Assembly (NCBI GenBank): GCA_003216195.1
Contig: QCJF01000004.1
Coordinates: forward strand, 1 to 64,000
DNA length: 64,000 nucleotides
DNA from: Pelagibacteraceae bacterium AG-404-P08
GTDB lineage: Bacteria > Pseudomonadota > Alphaproteobacteria > HIMB59
Reading direction: 5' to 3'
In this document: positions 37,875 to 44,775 of the stretch, piece by piece
How the letters are laid out: each line of letters begins with the position of its first letter
Position numbering within the stretch: the stretch's first letter is position 1
The notes under the pieces: model-generated
What the model was told of the DNA's origin: nothing
The model's database searches: none
What the model saw: only the letters and a program-made list of their open reading frames with translations
Translations under genes and position numbers: made by a program

Positions 37875-38948
37875 TTACTTGCTCATATCCCAGTCAGTGA
37901 TTATGGATTTATTTACAAAATCTGCTAGTGAATTGTTATTGTTTTGGTCGTTAAATTTCTGATTACTTCTTGTTCTTGAATTATTATCAGAGTAACTAAG
38001 TTCAGCACAAAAAGCTAAATTGGTTCCTGCAATAATTTTAAACCTTGATTGGGATAGAAAATATGATGGTAAAACTCTATCATGTTCTGACCATGTTTTC
38101 ATATTGTTAAATAATGATAGATCTTGCTTTTTAAAATTAATTGCGAAATGTCCTAATATACCAGGAACAACTGCTAAATGGTTATCATTTATTTTTCTCC
38201 AGGAAATACCATTATGCGTCTTATTTTTATCTAAATTATCATTCATTAATTTAAAATCATTAATGAAGTATAATACTGATAATTTAGCAAGATTTCTTGA
38301 TGAGATTTTAATAAATCCCTTTTTATTTTTATATTTATTTATTTCGTTTATAAATTTTTTTGCTTTGACTCTTGAACTAATATGAGTAAAACAAAAATTT
38401 TTACCATAGGCAATTAAGCATAAATTTTTCAAATAATTATCTGGGTATACTAAATCTGGAGATATTTGAATACTCAATGCCTCGTCTAAAATAGAAATAC
38501 CTGCGTGGTGTTTCAAAGCTTCAATATTTATATCTGTATCTTTTTTGAAGGATTTTTTCTTTAGATCCTGATTTTTATAAACAACAAAATTAAATTTATC
38601 AAAATAGTTTGAAATTCTTGGATATAAACTTTGATAATATTCAATGTCTCTCTCTAAATAAAGAAATATCTTTAAATTATAATTTTTATTTATATATGGA
38701 ATATTATTAGGTGCTAGAAGAGTAGGTAGACAGTAATCAAAAAATAGTTTGTTATATTTTTTCCCCCAAATTGGCACGCAGAATAAATAAACATTTTTAT
38801 TATTATTTTTTCTATATAATTTATTTTTTTTAAACAAAAAGTTAATTGAATATGAATTTAGGTAATTGGCTATAATTTTAGTAAAAAAAAATTTTGATAA
38901 ATATTGCTTTAAATAAAAATGAGATGTGATCTTATTTAAAAAAGTCAT
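37875..38948 (-). CDS. Probable glycosyltransferase-like protein, unknown
   Basis: This 357-residue protein is not firmly recognised. A segment VYLFCVPIWGKKYNKLFFDY then CLPTLLAPNNIP followed by LKIFLYLERDIEYYQ has the look of the first beta strand and donor-loop region of GT-A-type glycosyltransferases, and WSEHDRVLPSYFLSQ resembles a conserved C-terminal block. It is very rich in Lys, Asn and Ile. It lies beside an FkbM methyltransferase and not far from other glycan genes, which supports surface-polysaccharide work. The 135 bp upstream of the preceding small gene show nothing clear. Confidence 0.55.
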   Translation of the reverse strand: MTFLNKITSHFYLKQYLSKFFFTKIIANYLNSYSINFLFKKNKLYRKNNNKNVYLFCVPIWGKKYNKLFFDYCLPTLLAPNNIPYINKNYNLKIFLYLERDIEYYQSLYPRISNYFDKFNFVVYKNQDLKKKSFKKDTDINIEALKHHAGISILDEALSIQISPDLVYPDNYLKNLCLIAYGKNFCFTHISSRVKAKKFINEINKYKNKKGFIKISSRNLAKLSVLYFINDFKLMNDNLDKNKTHNGISWRKINDNHLAVVPGILGHFAINFKKQDLSLFNNMKTWSEHDRVLPSYFLSQSRFKIIAGTNLAFCAELSYSDNNSRTRSNQKFNDQNNNNSLADFVNKSIITDWDMSK

Positions 38949-39026
38949 TTTTATTAAAATTTTTTTCTGAACATTTTTGTTAAATTAATGATATTTTGAT
39001 ATTAAACAATATTCATAAAAACTATA

Positions 39027-39998
39027 TCAATCTGGATTAAACAGTATAGACGAATTATACGCATGCCCTTGAGGATATTTTGAGTCAAAGATATCTTCAT
39101 AAAATTTAGCATGTTTAGCAATTTTTTGATTTGGTGTCCATTTGATTGAATGAAAATGATGAATTGTCAAAAACTTTGCATAATCATAGTGACTTGTATT
39201 TGATATTTTTTTTAAAATCTTTGATGATTTTTTTAATAAATGAAGTGATAGATCTGGAGCATTATTTTTAAATAAGAAGTTAATGAGTTTTATTAAAATA
39301 ATTGGGTCCTTAGTCTTTAGTATTATATTTGGGTCTTTAATCCATACAGCATCAGTTTGTTGACACACACCATACTTCTGTTTTGAGTCTATAAATTCAG
39401 AGAAATAATCGCCTCTCCCCTCGTAGTCAAGGTTTAGAAGAATGAAGTTATGTTTCCTAAGCAAACTGTGAATGGCACCAAATGATCCCTCTTTGGCAAG
39501 ATTTTTTTTATATGCAGAGTCAAAACTAATCTCTGATCTTATACCTATGACTTCATCAAAATAATTATAATTTTTTAAAATTGAATACTCTGATCCCTCA
39601 ACATCAATTTTATAAAAATCTACTCTTTTTTTTATAGACTTTCTTAAGTCATTTAAAGACTGTGAATAAACTTTAGAAACTTTAGATTTAAGTTGGCTTT
39701 TTCTGTCACCTTTAAAAAGAGGAGAGATATTTTTTCTCTCATAAATTCCACTCATTGCAGGATTTGAGAGATTAAAGAAGTTTACTTTTCCTTTAATATC
39801 AGAAATAGCAGTATTAATGTATTCAATTTTTTTAATTTTATCTTTATATTTTTTTTTTAGTCTTTTTATTTCATTTAAATCAGGTTCAATTAAATAAAAA
39901 AATGTATCAGACTTGTAATTTTTCCAAGTGGAATGAAGTCCAAATCTTGCACCTATATCAACTACTACATTTGGAGTATTTCGAAAATTTTTTTTCAC
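39027..39998 (-). CDS. FkbM-family methyltransferase
   Basis: A 323-residue S-adenosylmethionine-dependent methyltransferase. The AdoMet-binding motif I is VVVDIGARFGLHS; FYLIEPDLNEI follows, and FYKIDVEGSEYSILKNYN is the diagnostic FkbM block. Members O-methylate sugars or small molecules, and many sit in surface-glycan clusters. The C-terminal 80 residues are an unassigned helical extension. The neighbouring glycosyltransferase-like gene supports a glycan substrate. Confidence 0.8.
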   Translation of the reverse strand: MKKNFRNTPNVVVDIGARFGLHSTWKNYKSDTFFYLIEPDLNEIKRLKKKYKDKIKKIEYINTAISDIKGKVNFFNLSNPAMSGIYERKNISPLFKGDRKSQLKSKVSKVYSQSLNDLRKSIKKRVDFYKIDVEGSEYSILKNYNYFDEVIGIRSEISFDSAYKKNLAKEGSFGAIHSLLRKHNFILLNLDYEGRGDYFSEFIDSKQKYGVCQQTDAVWIKDPNIILKTKDPIILIKLINFLFKNNAPDLSLHLLKKSSKILKKISNTSHYDYAKFLTIHHFHSIKWTPNQKIAKHAKFYEDIFDSKYPQGHAYNSSILFNPD

Positions 39999-40013
39999 TT
40001 TAATTTTATCAAG

Positions 40014-40124
40014 TTAAATATCTTTATAAAATATACATTTAATTTGATGATTGTACGAACTTTTAAGTACAATTAAATTTCCCCAACCTAGAGAGGGAGT
40101 TAATAACAGTGAAGCGAGTCTCAT
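40014..40124 (-). pseudogene. Signal-peptide stump (36 codons) of a lost secreted-protein gene
   Basis: The frame begins MRLASLLLTPSLGWG, a clear relative of the signal peptides of the genes at 41056, 42268 and 43691 (for example MKTLLALLLLIPSFAWS), and then runs into 21 unrelated residues before TAA. Similarity is also visible in the DNA. The ATG shares its A with the TGA of the upstream lyase-like gene (TGATG). I read it as the 5' remnant of a gene whose body was deleted or replaced. It accounts for most of the gap between the lyase-like gene and the FkbM gene. Confidence 0.6.
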
Positions 40125-41056
40125 CAGTTTTGAAATTTAATGAAATAAGGATTTATAACTTGGTTGTCTTTATCTCCCAGTAAGTCACAAGAGTACCCTA
40201 AGTCATGTAACAATTCAGAAAAATTTTTATCTGTACATTTTTTTGCTCTGGCAATACCATCATACCAAGCTGTGATTTTACCATTAAAACTTTTAGGAGC
40301 ATTATTTTGATATATACCATATCGAAAAGAAGGTCCGTAAGATTTACCATTGTAAGAATAAATATTAGTTATAAATCCCTCTTCAACATATTTTAAATCA
40401 CCATTTATATAAAGTTTTAGAAATCCATCATTGCCCCAACTTGCATGAATAATTACATCATGCCATTGATTAAATAAAATATTTTCTGGAATTACCGTTG
40501 CAGTCTCATTAGTCTCTACAACAGTTTTTTTTGTACAGTGCGTTCTATTAATGGCTAACCCTTTATATCTCTTCTTATATTGAAAAATGAAAACGTTTTC
40601 AGAACCATTATCTCTGCAGTGTGAAAAAACTTTATTTTCATATGATAATTTCATTTGTCCAAACTGAATTAAATGATTGTCAATTTCTTTATGCGAAATT
40701 GACGAATAAGTAAGCTCAGAATTATCTATAAAAAATGACCATGCATACCAATTTTCTCCTCTCTCTTTTGTATTTATATAAGTCTCAGTTCTTCCAAAAG
40801 AACCTTTAAATTTTCCCCTATCACAATCAAAGCCTTTACAGTCAAGTGCTCTAAACTCAAATTTATGTGATGACTCACCAAGTCTAGAAAATTCAGTATC
40901 GACACTTTGACTCCAATCTTTACCAGCATCTAATCCATGTTTTTCAATAGTTGGCCAACCAATACCCTTGTAACTTCCAACTTGTTCTCCATTTTTAAAT
41001 GTTAAGCCCAAACAGAAACTAGGAATAAATAACAACAAGGTTAAGAGAGTTTTCAT
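40124..41056 (-). CDS. Secreted polysaccharide-lyase-like protein (heparin lyase I-like fold)
   Basis: A 310-residue protein with signal peptide MKTLLTLLLFIPSFCLG. The mature part resembles the polysaccharide lyase/concanavalin-type beta-jelly-roll family (PF14099-like): KFEFRALDC, YAWSFFIDNSEL, IQFGQMKL, NQWHDVIIHASWGNDGFLKL and YINGDL followed by RYGIYQNN and WYDGIARAKKC. Catalytic residues cannot be assigned with confidence, so it may bind rather than cleave glycans. It stands just outside the left tRNA half-copy and shares its signal module and leader with two other genes here. Confidence 0.7.
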   Translation of the reverse strand: MKTLLTLLLFIPSFCLGLTFKNGEQVGSYKGIGWPTIEKHGLDAGKDWSQSVDTEFSRLGESSHKFEFRALDCKGFDCDRGKFKGSFGRTETYINTKERGENWYAWSFFIDNSELTYSSISHKEIDNHLIQFGQMKLSYENKVFSHCRDNGSENVFIFQYKKRYKGLAINRTHCTKKTVVETNETATVIPENILFNQWHDVIIHASWGNDGFLKLYINGDLKYVEEGFITNIYSYNGKSYGPSFRYGIYQNNAPKSFNGKITAWYDGIARAKKCTDKNFSELLHDLGYSCDLLGDKDNQVINPYFIKFQN

Positions 41057-41076
41057 CAGTAAAACTATATCTTTAG

Positions 41077-41093
41077 TGTCCCATATTTGTCCC
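41077..41093 (+). repeat. Direct repeat pair TGTCCC, 11-bp period (leader of 41056 gene)
   Basis: Two copies of TGTCCC start 11 bases apart in the divergent leader between the secreted-protein gene and the first tRNA half-copy. An identical pair in an almost identical 70-base context lies at 43712-43728. The spacing of one helical turn suggests side-by-side binding of one protein, for example recombinase arm sites or a repressor. Confidence 0.6.
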
Positions 41094-41147
41094 TTAAAAA
41101 AATATATCCTCTATGAATTAATTAAAAAGTTAATAAAATCAATAATT

Positions 41148-41185
41148 GGTTCCGTGGTGTAACGGATAGCACAAATGACTTCGGA
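41148..41185 (+). repeat. Partial tRNA-Arg: 5' 38 bases only (att-like copy 1)
   Basis: Bases are identical over 38 of 38 positions to the intact tRNA-Arg(TCG) at 43783, from the first acceptor base through the end of the anticodon loop (CTTCGGA). After that the sequence is unrelated (AATTCTAGTAGTC instead of the 3' half), so it cannot fold into a tRNA. It marks the left end of a 1211-bp unit. The 303-bp gap 41057-41359 between coding genes contains this copy, two repeat pairs and a signal-peptide stump. Confidence 0.88.
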
Positions 41186-41277
41186 AATTCTAGTAGTCGT
41201 TCACCTTTCTTGTCTTCTTTTACTTTAGGGACTTTTTTTTTCTATGTTAGTTAAATTTGATTAATTTTTATTAGTAC

Positions 41278-41294
41278 TGTCGGATAAGTGTCGG
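41278..41294 (+). repeat. Direct repeat pair TGTCGG, 11-bp period (left arm of unit A)
   Basis: TGTCGG at 41278 and again at 41289. The pair lies about 95 bases inside the left tRNA half-copy. The right end of the same unit carries the same TGTCGG variant (42288), whereas the neighbouring unit has TGTCCC at both ends. That end-matching suggests element-specific recombinase arm sites. Confidence 0.6.
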
Positions 41295-41300
41295 ACAAGG

Positions 41301-41360
41301 TTAAAAATCATACCAAGTTAAACTAGGGATACATAACAATAGTGCTAAGAGGGTTTTAAT
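41301..41360 (-). pseudogene. Signal-peptide stump with ATG mutated to ATT
   Basis: Reading from ATT at 41360 the codons give IKTLLALLLCIPSLTWYDF and a stop. The hydrophobic core and IPSLTW end match the signal peptides of the three neighbouring secreted-protein genes, and the DNA (for example AAACTAGG and AACAATAG on the plus strand) is clearly homologous. The first base is also the last base of the TAA that ends the 302-residue lyase-like gene, the same junction as in the stump at 40124. It is a dead remnant. Confidence 0.65.
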
Positions 41361-42268
41361 TAGTCTACAGCCTGTTTACTAGCAGTTATATCTACTTCTT
41401 CTCTAGTACTACCTAGTCTTATCTCATCAAAGTAAATTACTCTTTTTGGAATTTCTACACCCCAATCATACTTAAAAGGTTCATTGGTCTTACTTGTATG
41501 TATAGTTCCTGTTTTTTCATCAACATCTTTCCACTCACCTACATCAACTTCCTTTGTTTTGTTTTTATCAAGCCATTTACTTATAAAACCATTATAAAGT
41601 CCGTAGTTTAAAAAAAACTCTTCTTGATCTCTAGGACGATTTTCATAGGACTCTTTTGTAAAAATAGGATACCTCCGCGAGCACTCATTTACCTTTTTTC
41701 CATTCAAATATAATTCCGTATAACTCTCGCCTATTTCTTTTCTTCCACCTTCGTAGGCAAGCTCAGTTTTTATAATTATGTCATTCCACTTTCCTTTAAA
41801 GCTTTTAGCAGACCCTACATAGCAGTTATTTGTACCAGCACCTAAAATATTAAACTCCAAAATAATAGATACGTTTATTTGTCGGAGCATCCAAATTGCA
41901 TCCCGCCAACCATTTACTTTCATCTGCACAAGAGAGGTTGTTAAATCTTTATCAGATATTGACTCTTCCACATATAAACTAAAACCTAACCATTTTGTTT
42001 GATTAACACCATTCCAACCATAATTTCTCTCAACTCTTTGCCTATCATTTTCACAATCATTCCAGTCTTTGTATGCTCCACACTCCCCATGATTTAATTC
42101 AAACCTTTGTGAATATTCACCAGCTCTGACAATATTCTTATTTAATTGATAATTATGTTTTTCTTTTGATGAAGAACCACCCAAATCAGTCGTTTCTTTG
42201 TTAAGACTAATAGTTGAACTCCAACTCAAACTAGGAATTAATAACAACAGGGTTAGAAGGATTTTCAC
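41360..42268 (-). CDS. Secreted polysaccharide-lyase-like protein, cargo of unit A
   Basis: A 302-residue protein starting at GTG with signal peptide VKILLTLLLLIPSLSWS (first residue read as Met). The mature part has the same general build as the 310-residue neighbour: QRFELNHGECGAYKDWNDC, KWLGFSLYVEES, GKWNDIIIKTELAYEGG, SYTELYLNGKKV, NYGLYNGFISKW and RVIYFDEIRLG. This supports the heparin-lyase-I-like jelly roll family, but identity between the two is low outside the signal peptide. Enzymatic activity is not established. The gene is enclosed by two partial tRNA-Arg copies. Confidence 0.7.
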   Translation of the reverse strand: MKILLTLLLLIPSLSWSSTISLNKETTDLGGSSSKEKHNYQLNKNIVRAGEYSQRFELNHGECGAYKDWNDCENDRQRVERNYGWNGVNQTKWLGFSLYVEESISDKDLTTSLVQMKVNGWRDAIWMLRQINVSIILEFNILGAGTNNCYVGSAKSFKGKWNDIIIKTELAYEGGRKEIGESYTELYLNGKKVNECSRRYPIFTKESYENRPRDQEEFFLNYGLYNGFISKWLDKNKTKEVDVGEWKDVDEKTGTIHTSKTNEPFKYDWGVEIPKRVIYFDEIRLGSTREEVDITASKQAVD

Positions 42269-42287
42269 CTATTTAATTTATCATATC

Positions 42288-42304
42288 TGTCGGAAATTTG
42301 TCGG
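42288..42304 (+). repeat. Direct repeat pair TGTCGG, 11-bp period (right arm of unit A)
   Basis: TGTCGG at 42288 and 42299, in the leader between the 302-residue gene and the second tRNA half-copy. The position relative to the tRNA copy (about 71 bases) equals that of the TGTCCC pairs in the other two leaders. The variant matches the left end of the same unit. Confidence 0.6.
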
Positions 42305-42358
42305 ATGATTTTTGAAAAGTTGTATTAATTATTTAAAAAGCAAATAAAATCAACATTC

Positions 42359-42396
42359 GGTTCCGTAGTGTAATGGATAGCACAAATGACTTCGGA
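42359..42396 (+). repeat. Partial tRNA-Arg: 5' 38 bases only (att-like copy 2)
   Basis: It matches the intact tRNA-Arg at 36 of 38 positions (differences in the D-arm region: GTAGTG for GTGGTG and AATGG for AACGG) and ends at the same base, the last base of the anticodon loop. Downstream is AATTCTTGTAGTC, nearly the same as after copy 1. It forms the boundary between two tandem units. Confidence 0.87.
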
Positions 42397-42489
42397 AATT
42401 CTTGTAGTCTTTCATCTTGCCTATCTTCATTTACTTTAGCGACTTTATTTTCTGATATTAATTGAATTTGGTTAAAATTTGTTTCGTTG

Positions 42490-42506
42490 TGTCCCATATT
42501 TGTCCC
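42490..42506 (+). repeat. Direct repeat pair TGTCCC, 11-bp period (left arm of unit B)
   Basis: TGTCCC at 42490 and 42501, about 95 bases to the right of the second partial tRNA and just beyond the 3' end of the ankyrin gene. The right end of the same unit carries the same TGTCCC form at 43712. Confidence 0.6.
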
Positions 42507-42514
42507 ATATAATT

Positions 42515-43312
42515 TTATTCATATGCATCTGGTTCCATATCAAATACATCTTTATTTGGAGCATTTTTATCTAGTAAATATTTTTTAAAATTATTTGTAA
42601 TTTTCTTTTGCATATAGACAGATATATCTGTGCACCCCCATGGAAGTCTGTAGGCAACGTTAAATAAAGACATTATAGTGAAGTTTTTTTTGCCAAAGCC
42701 TTTTACTTCGAAATTATCTACCAAATCTACTTTTGCAGAGTATTTTTCTATAAGATATTTAGCTGTATGTTCGTCTCTTGCAGCAATAGACATAAATAAT
42801 GGAGTACAAGAAAAATCCTCATCATTAATATTTGCTTGTTCTAGGTTAACTCCTGCGTCTACTAACAAATCAATTATTTCGAAAAGAGGTTTTAAGTATA
42901 TTTTTCTGATTAGATTTGAGTCTTTTTCCTTTCTGTGCATAAGGTGGTAGTAATTTGGCGTCATACCCCTAGTGATTTGTTTTGGAAGCATTTGTTTTTT
43001 GAAAAAACCTCCAAGGGTATGACCACTAAAATTGAAATGATTCACAGCATAGTGGAGAGGATTTTGGTCATATTCATCTAATTGATGCACTAGTTTTCTT
43101 CTATGTAATAAAATCTCTTTAACTAATTCGACTCTATAAAAATAACAAGCATAATGAAGTGAGTAGGGATAAGTTCTAACAACCTCTTTATCATGGAACA
43201 TTCTAATTGCTTTTTCATCTTCTCCATATTGTAGGTGTTCAAAAAAAAGTTTTACATAATTTTTTGTAATTCTAAAATCTAATAAACCCATATCAAATAT
43301 TTCACTCTGCAA
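42515..43312 (-). CDS. Ankyrin-repeat protein, cargo of unit B
   Basis: A 265-residue protein with no signal peptide. At least three ankyrin-like repeats can be seen: SLHYACYFYRVELVKEILLH (about 53-72), NPLHYAVNHFNFSGHTLGGF (about 84-103), and CTPLFMSIAARDEHTAKYLI (about 169-188). Ankyrin repeats bind other proteins; no catalytic domain is visible. A cytoplasmic interaction role, possibly in phage or host conflict given the mobile context, is only a guess. It follows the 122-residue membrane-protein gene by 10 bases. Confidence 0.72.
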   Translation of the reverse strand: MQSEIFDMGLLDFRITKNYVKLFFEHLQYGEDEKAIRMFHDKEVVRTYPYSLHYACYFYRVELVKEILLHRRKLVHQLDEYDQNPLHYAVNHFNFSGHTLGGFFKKQMLPKQITRGMTPNYYHLMHRKEKDSNLIRKIYLKPLFEIIDLLVDAGVNLEQANINDEDFSCTPLFMSIAARDEHTAKYLIEKYSAKVDLVDNFEVKGFGKKNFTIMSLFNVAYRLPWGCTDISVYMQKKITNNFKKYLLDKNAPNKDVFDMEPDAYE

Positions 43313-43322
43313 ACATTATTCA

Positions 43323-43691
43323 TTAACCAGAAAAGAAATTCATATAGACATAGATTATACCACCCAAGGGGAGCCAAATAATCCCCATAATTGTTTCCAT
43401 AAATGGAATTTCTTTAAGTTCATCATTAAAAATAATTGTTATAGCTAAGCAAAAAAAATAAATTAGAACCCAATCAAAAATTTTTTCAAATAGGTTTTTA
43501 GGTGGGGGTGGCTCATTTAATTTGTGGTAGATTTTTTTTATTAACTTCCATAAAAAAATACCAACAAATCCAACAACTATAATTGCTGTTGCATTAAAAG
43601 CTCCGCCCAATGCCGCTTCAATATATTCCCATCTAGCATTTGACCATGCGAAACTAGGAATTAATAACAATAGGGCTAAGAGGGTTTTCAT
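43323..43691 (-). CDS. Membrane protein with shared signal-peptide module, cargo of unit B
   Basis: A 122-residue product starting MKTLLALLLLIPSFAWS, the same module as the lyase-like genes, then two or three membrane segments (about 31-50, 74-88, 97-118) separated by a proline-rich loop NEPPPPKN. It is not recognised. The signal peptide being attached here to a membrane protein of different design is strong evidence that the 5' module is shuffled between unrelated bodies. Confidence 0.6.
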   Translation of the reverse strand: MKTLLALLLLIPSFAWSNARWEYIEAALGGAFNATAIIVVGFVGIFLWKLIKKIYHKLNEPPPPKNLFEKIFDWVLIYFFCLAITIIFNDELKEIPFMETIMGIIWLPLGGIIYVYMNFFSG

Positions 43692-43711
43692 TGATAAAAT
43701 TATATCTTTAG

Positions 43712-43728
43712 TGTCCCATATTTGTCCC
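43712..43728 (+). repeat. Direct repeat pair TGTCCC, 11-bp period (right arm of unit B)
   Basis: TGTCCC at 43712 and 43723 in the leader between the 122-residue gene and the intact tRNA-Arg. The surrounding 70 bases are nearly identical to those at 41077-41147, so the same leader exists in at least two copies. Confidence 0.6.
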
Positions 43729-43782
43729 TTAAAAAAATATATCCTCTATGAATTAATAAAAAAGTTAATAAAATCAGGACAG

Positions 43783-43857
43783 GGTTCCGTGGTGTAACGG
43801 ATAGCACAAATGACTTCGGATCATTTAGTCAGGGTTCGAATCCTTGCGGAACCGCCA
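43783..43857 (+). tRNA. tRNA-Arg(TCG)
   Basis: It folds as a complete cloverleaf: acceptor GGTTCCG with CGGAACC, D-arm GTGT/GCAC, anticodon stem AATGA/TCATT with loop CTTCGGA (anticodon TCG, reading CGA), and T-arm with GGTTCGAATCC. Discriminator G and an encoded CCA follow (43854-43857). Its 5' 38 bases recur at 41148 and 42359, so this gene is the integration target of the units to its left. The promoter must lie in the leader brought by the last unit. Confidence 0.95.
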
Positions 43858-43864
43858 ATTTAAT

Positions 43865-44743
43865 TTATAAAAAATTCCCTAAACCTTGGAGTTTATTTAT
43901 GAAGTCTCTAATTTGTTCGTTAATTTTTTGATTATCAATTTCTATTTGATCATTTTCACTGAAATCTAAATCAAATAGACCCTCTCTATCTTGAAGTATT
44001 TCTTCTAGTGTGAGATCTGCGCTGTTGTCAAAATCAAAATTATTTAAAATAACTTTAGTAAGCAAAGGGGTGATAGCATAACTAGAAATTATTCCAAACA
44101 GACCTGCCTCATCAAATTCTTGCCCATTTATTGTGCTAAAAAAAACTAAAAGTTTAGAAGCTCGATTAATCTCAGCATTTGAAAGTGCATTATTTCTAGA
44201 GACATCTAAAAAACTAAAAACATCTTCAAAGCACTCTCCCTTATTCTTGGAGAAATTTGAGCAAGATAAAGATGCCTTTGAATTCATATATGATAATACC
44301 TCTCCAAATAATAGAGTTAAACTAGCAGGCGTGTTATCACATTTAGCATATGTAAAAGTGTTGTTTGTATTATTTAAAAAATCATAGGATCCATCAAGAT
44401 TATCTTGCTCTTCAAATACAACCTCTAAAATATCGTCATTCAGTTTCATAAAAATATTTTTAAATTCAAATATTTCTCCATCTAGATAAATCCAATCTTT
44501 ATATGTCTTTGAGTCAGAAAACTGAAGATAGAAATACGCATACTCGTCAATTTCATCCTGACTTTCATAGAGATTGAAGTAGCTACTTTCAGTAATAATA
44601 AAAACATCTTGTTCTTTTGAACAATCATTGCTCCAAGTACCATGGAATTTTTCGGGAATTAAATCCTCTGCAAATAATAAAAATGGGTAAAATAAAATAA
44701 CTACAAATAGACTAAAAAAAAATCTCACAATATAAAGTAGCAT
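43865..44743 (-). CDS. Secreted protein with EF-hand-like calcium motif
   Basis: A 292-residue protein with an N-terminal signal peptide or anchor (residues 4-25, ending LLFAED). A beta-rich domain (FHGTWSNDCSKEQDVFII) resembles small secreted lipocalin-like or META-type folds but is not assigned. In the C-terminal half DFDNSADLTLEEI is a good EF-hand loop (Asp-x-Asp-x-Ser) and DVSRNNALSNAEI a degenerate one. It lies on the far side of the tRNA, outside the repeat units. Confidence 0.6.
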   Translation of the reverse strand: MLLYIVRFFFSLFVVILFYPFLLFAEDLIPEKFHGTWSNDCSKEQDVFIITESSYFNLYESQDEIDEYAYFYLQFSDSKTYKDWIYLDGEIFEFKNIFMKLNDDILEVVFEEQDNLDGSYDFLNNTNNTFTYAKCDNTPASLTLLFGEVLSYMNSKASLSCSNFSKNKGECFEDVFSFLDVSRNNALSNAEINRASKLLVFFSTINGQEFDEAGLFGIISSYAITPLLTKVILNNFDFDNSADLTLEEILQDREGLFDLDFSENDQIEIDNQKINEQIRDFINKLQGLGNFL

Positions 44744-44775
44744 ATAAATCTATAGTTATGAAATTATAATAAATT

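Noticed and set aside
41148-41185. A functional second tRNA-Arg
   Set aside because: Sequence identity stops after the anticodon loop; the 3' strand of the anticodon stem, T-arm and acceptor 3' strand are missing.
42359-42396. A functional third tRNA-Arg
   Set aside because: Same truncation at the anticodon loop and two substitutions in the D-arm region.
41148-43857. A prophage or integron array
   Set aside because: No integrase, phage structural, replication or attC-like folded sites were seen; the units hold only cargo genes, partial tRNA copies and short repeats.
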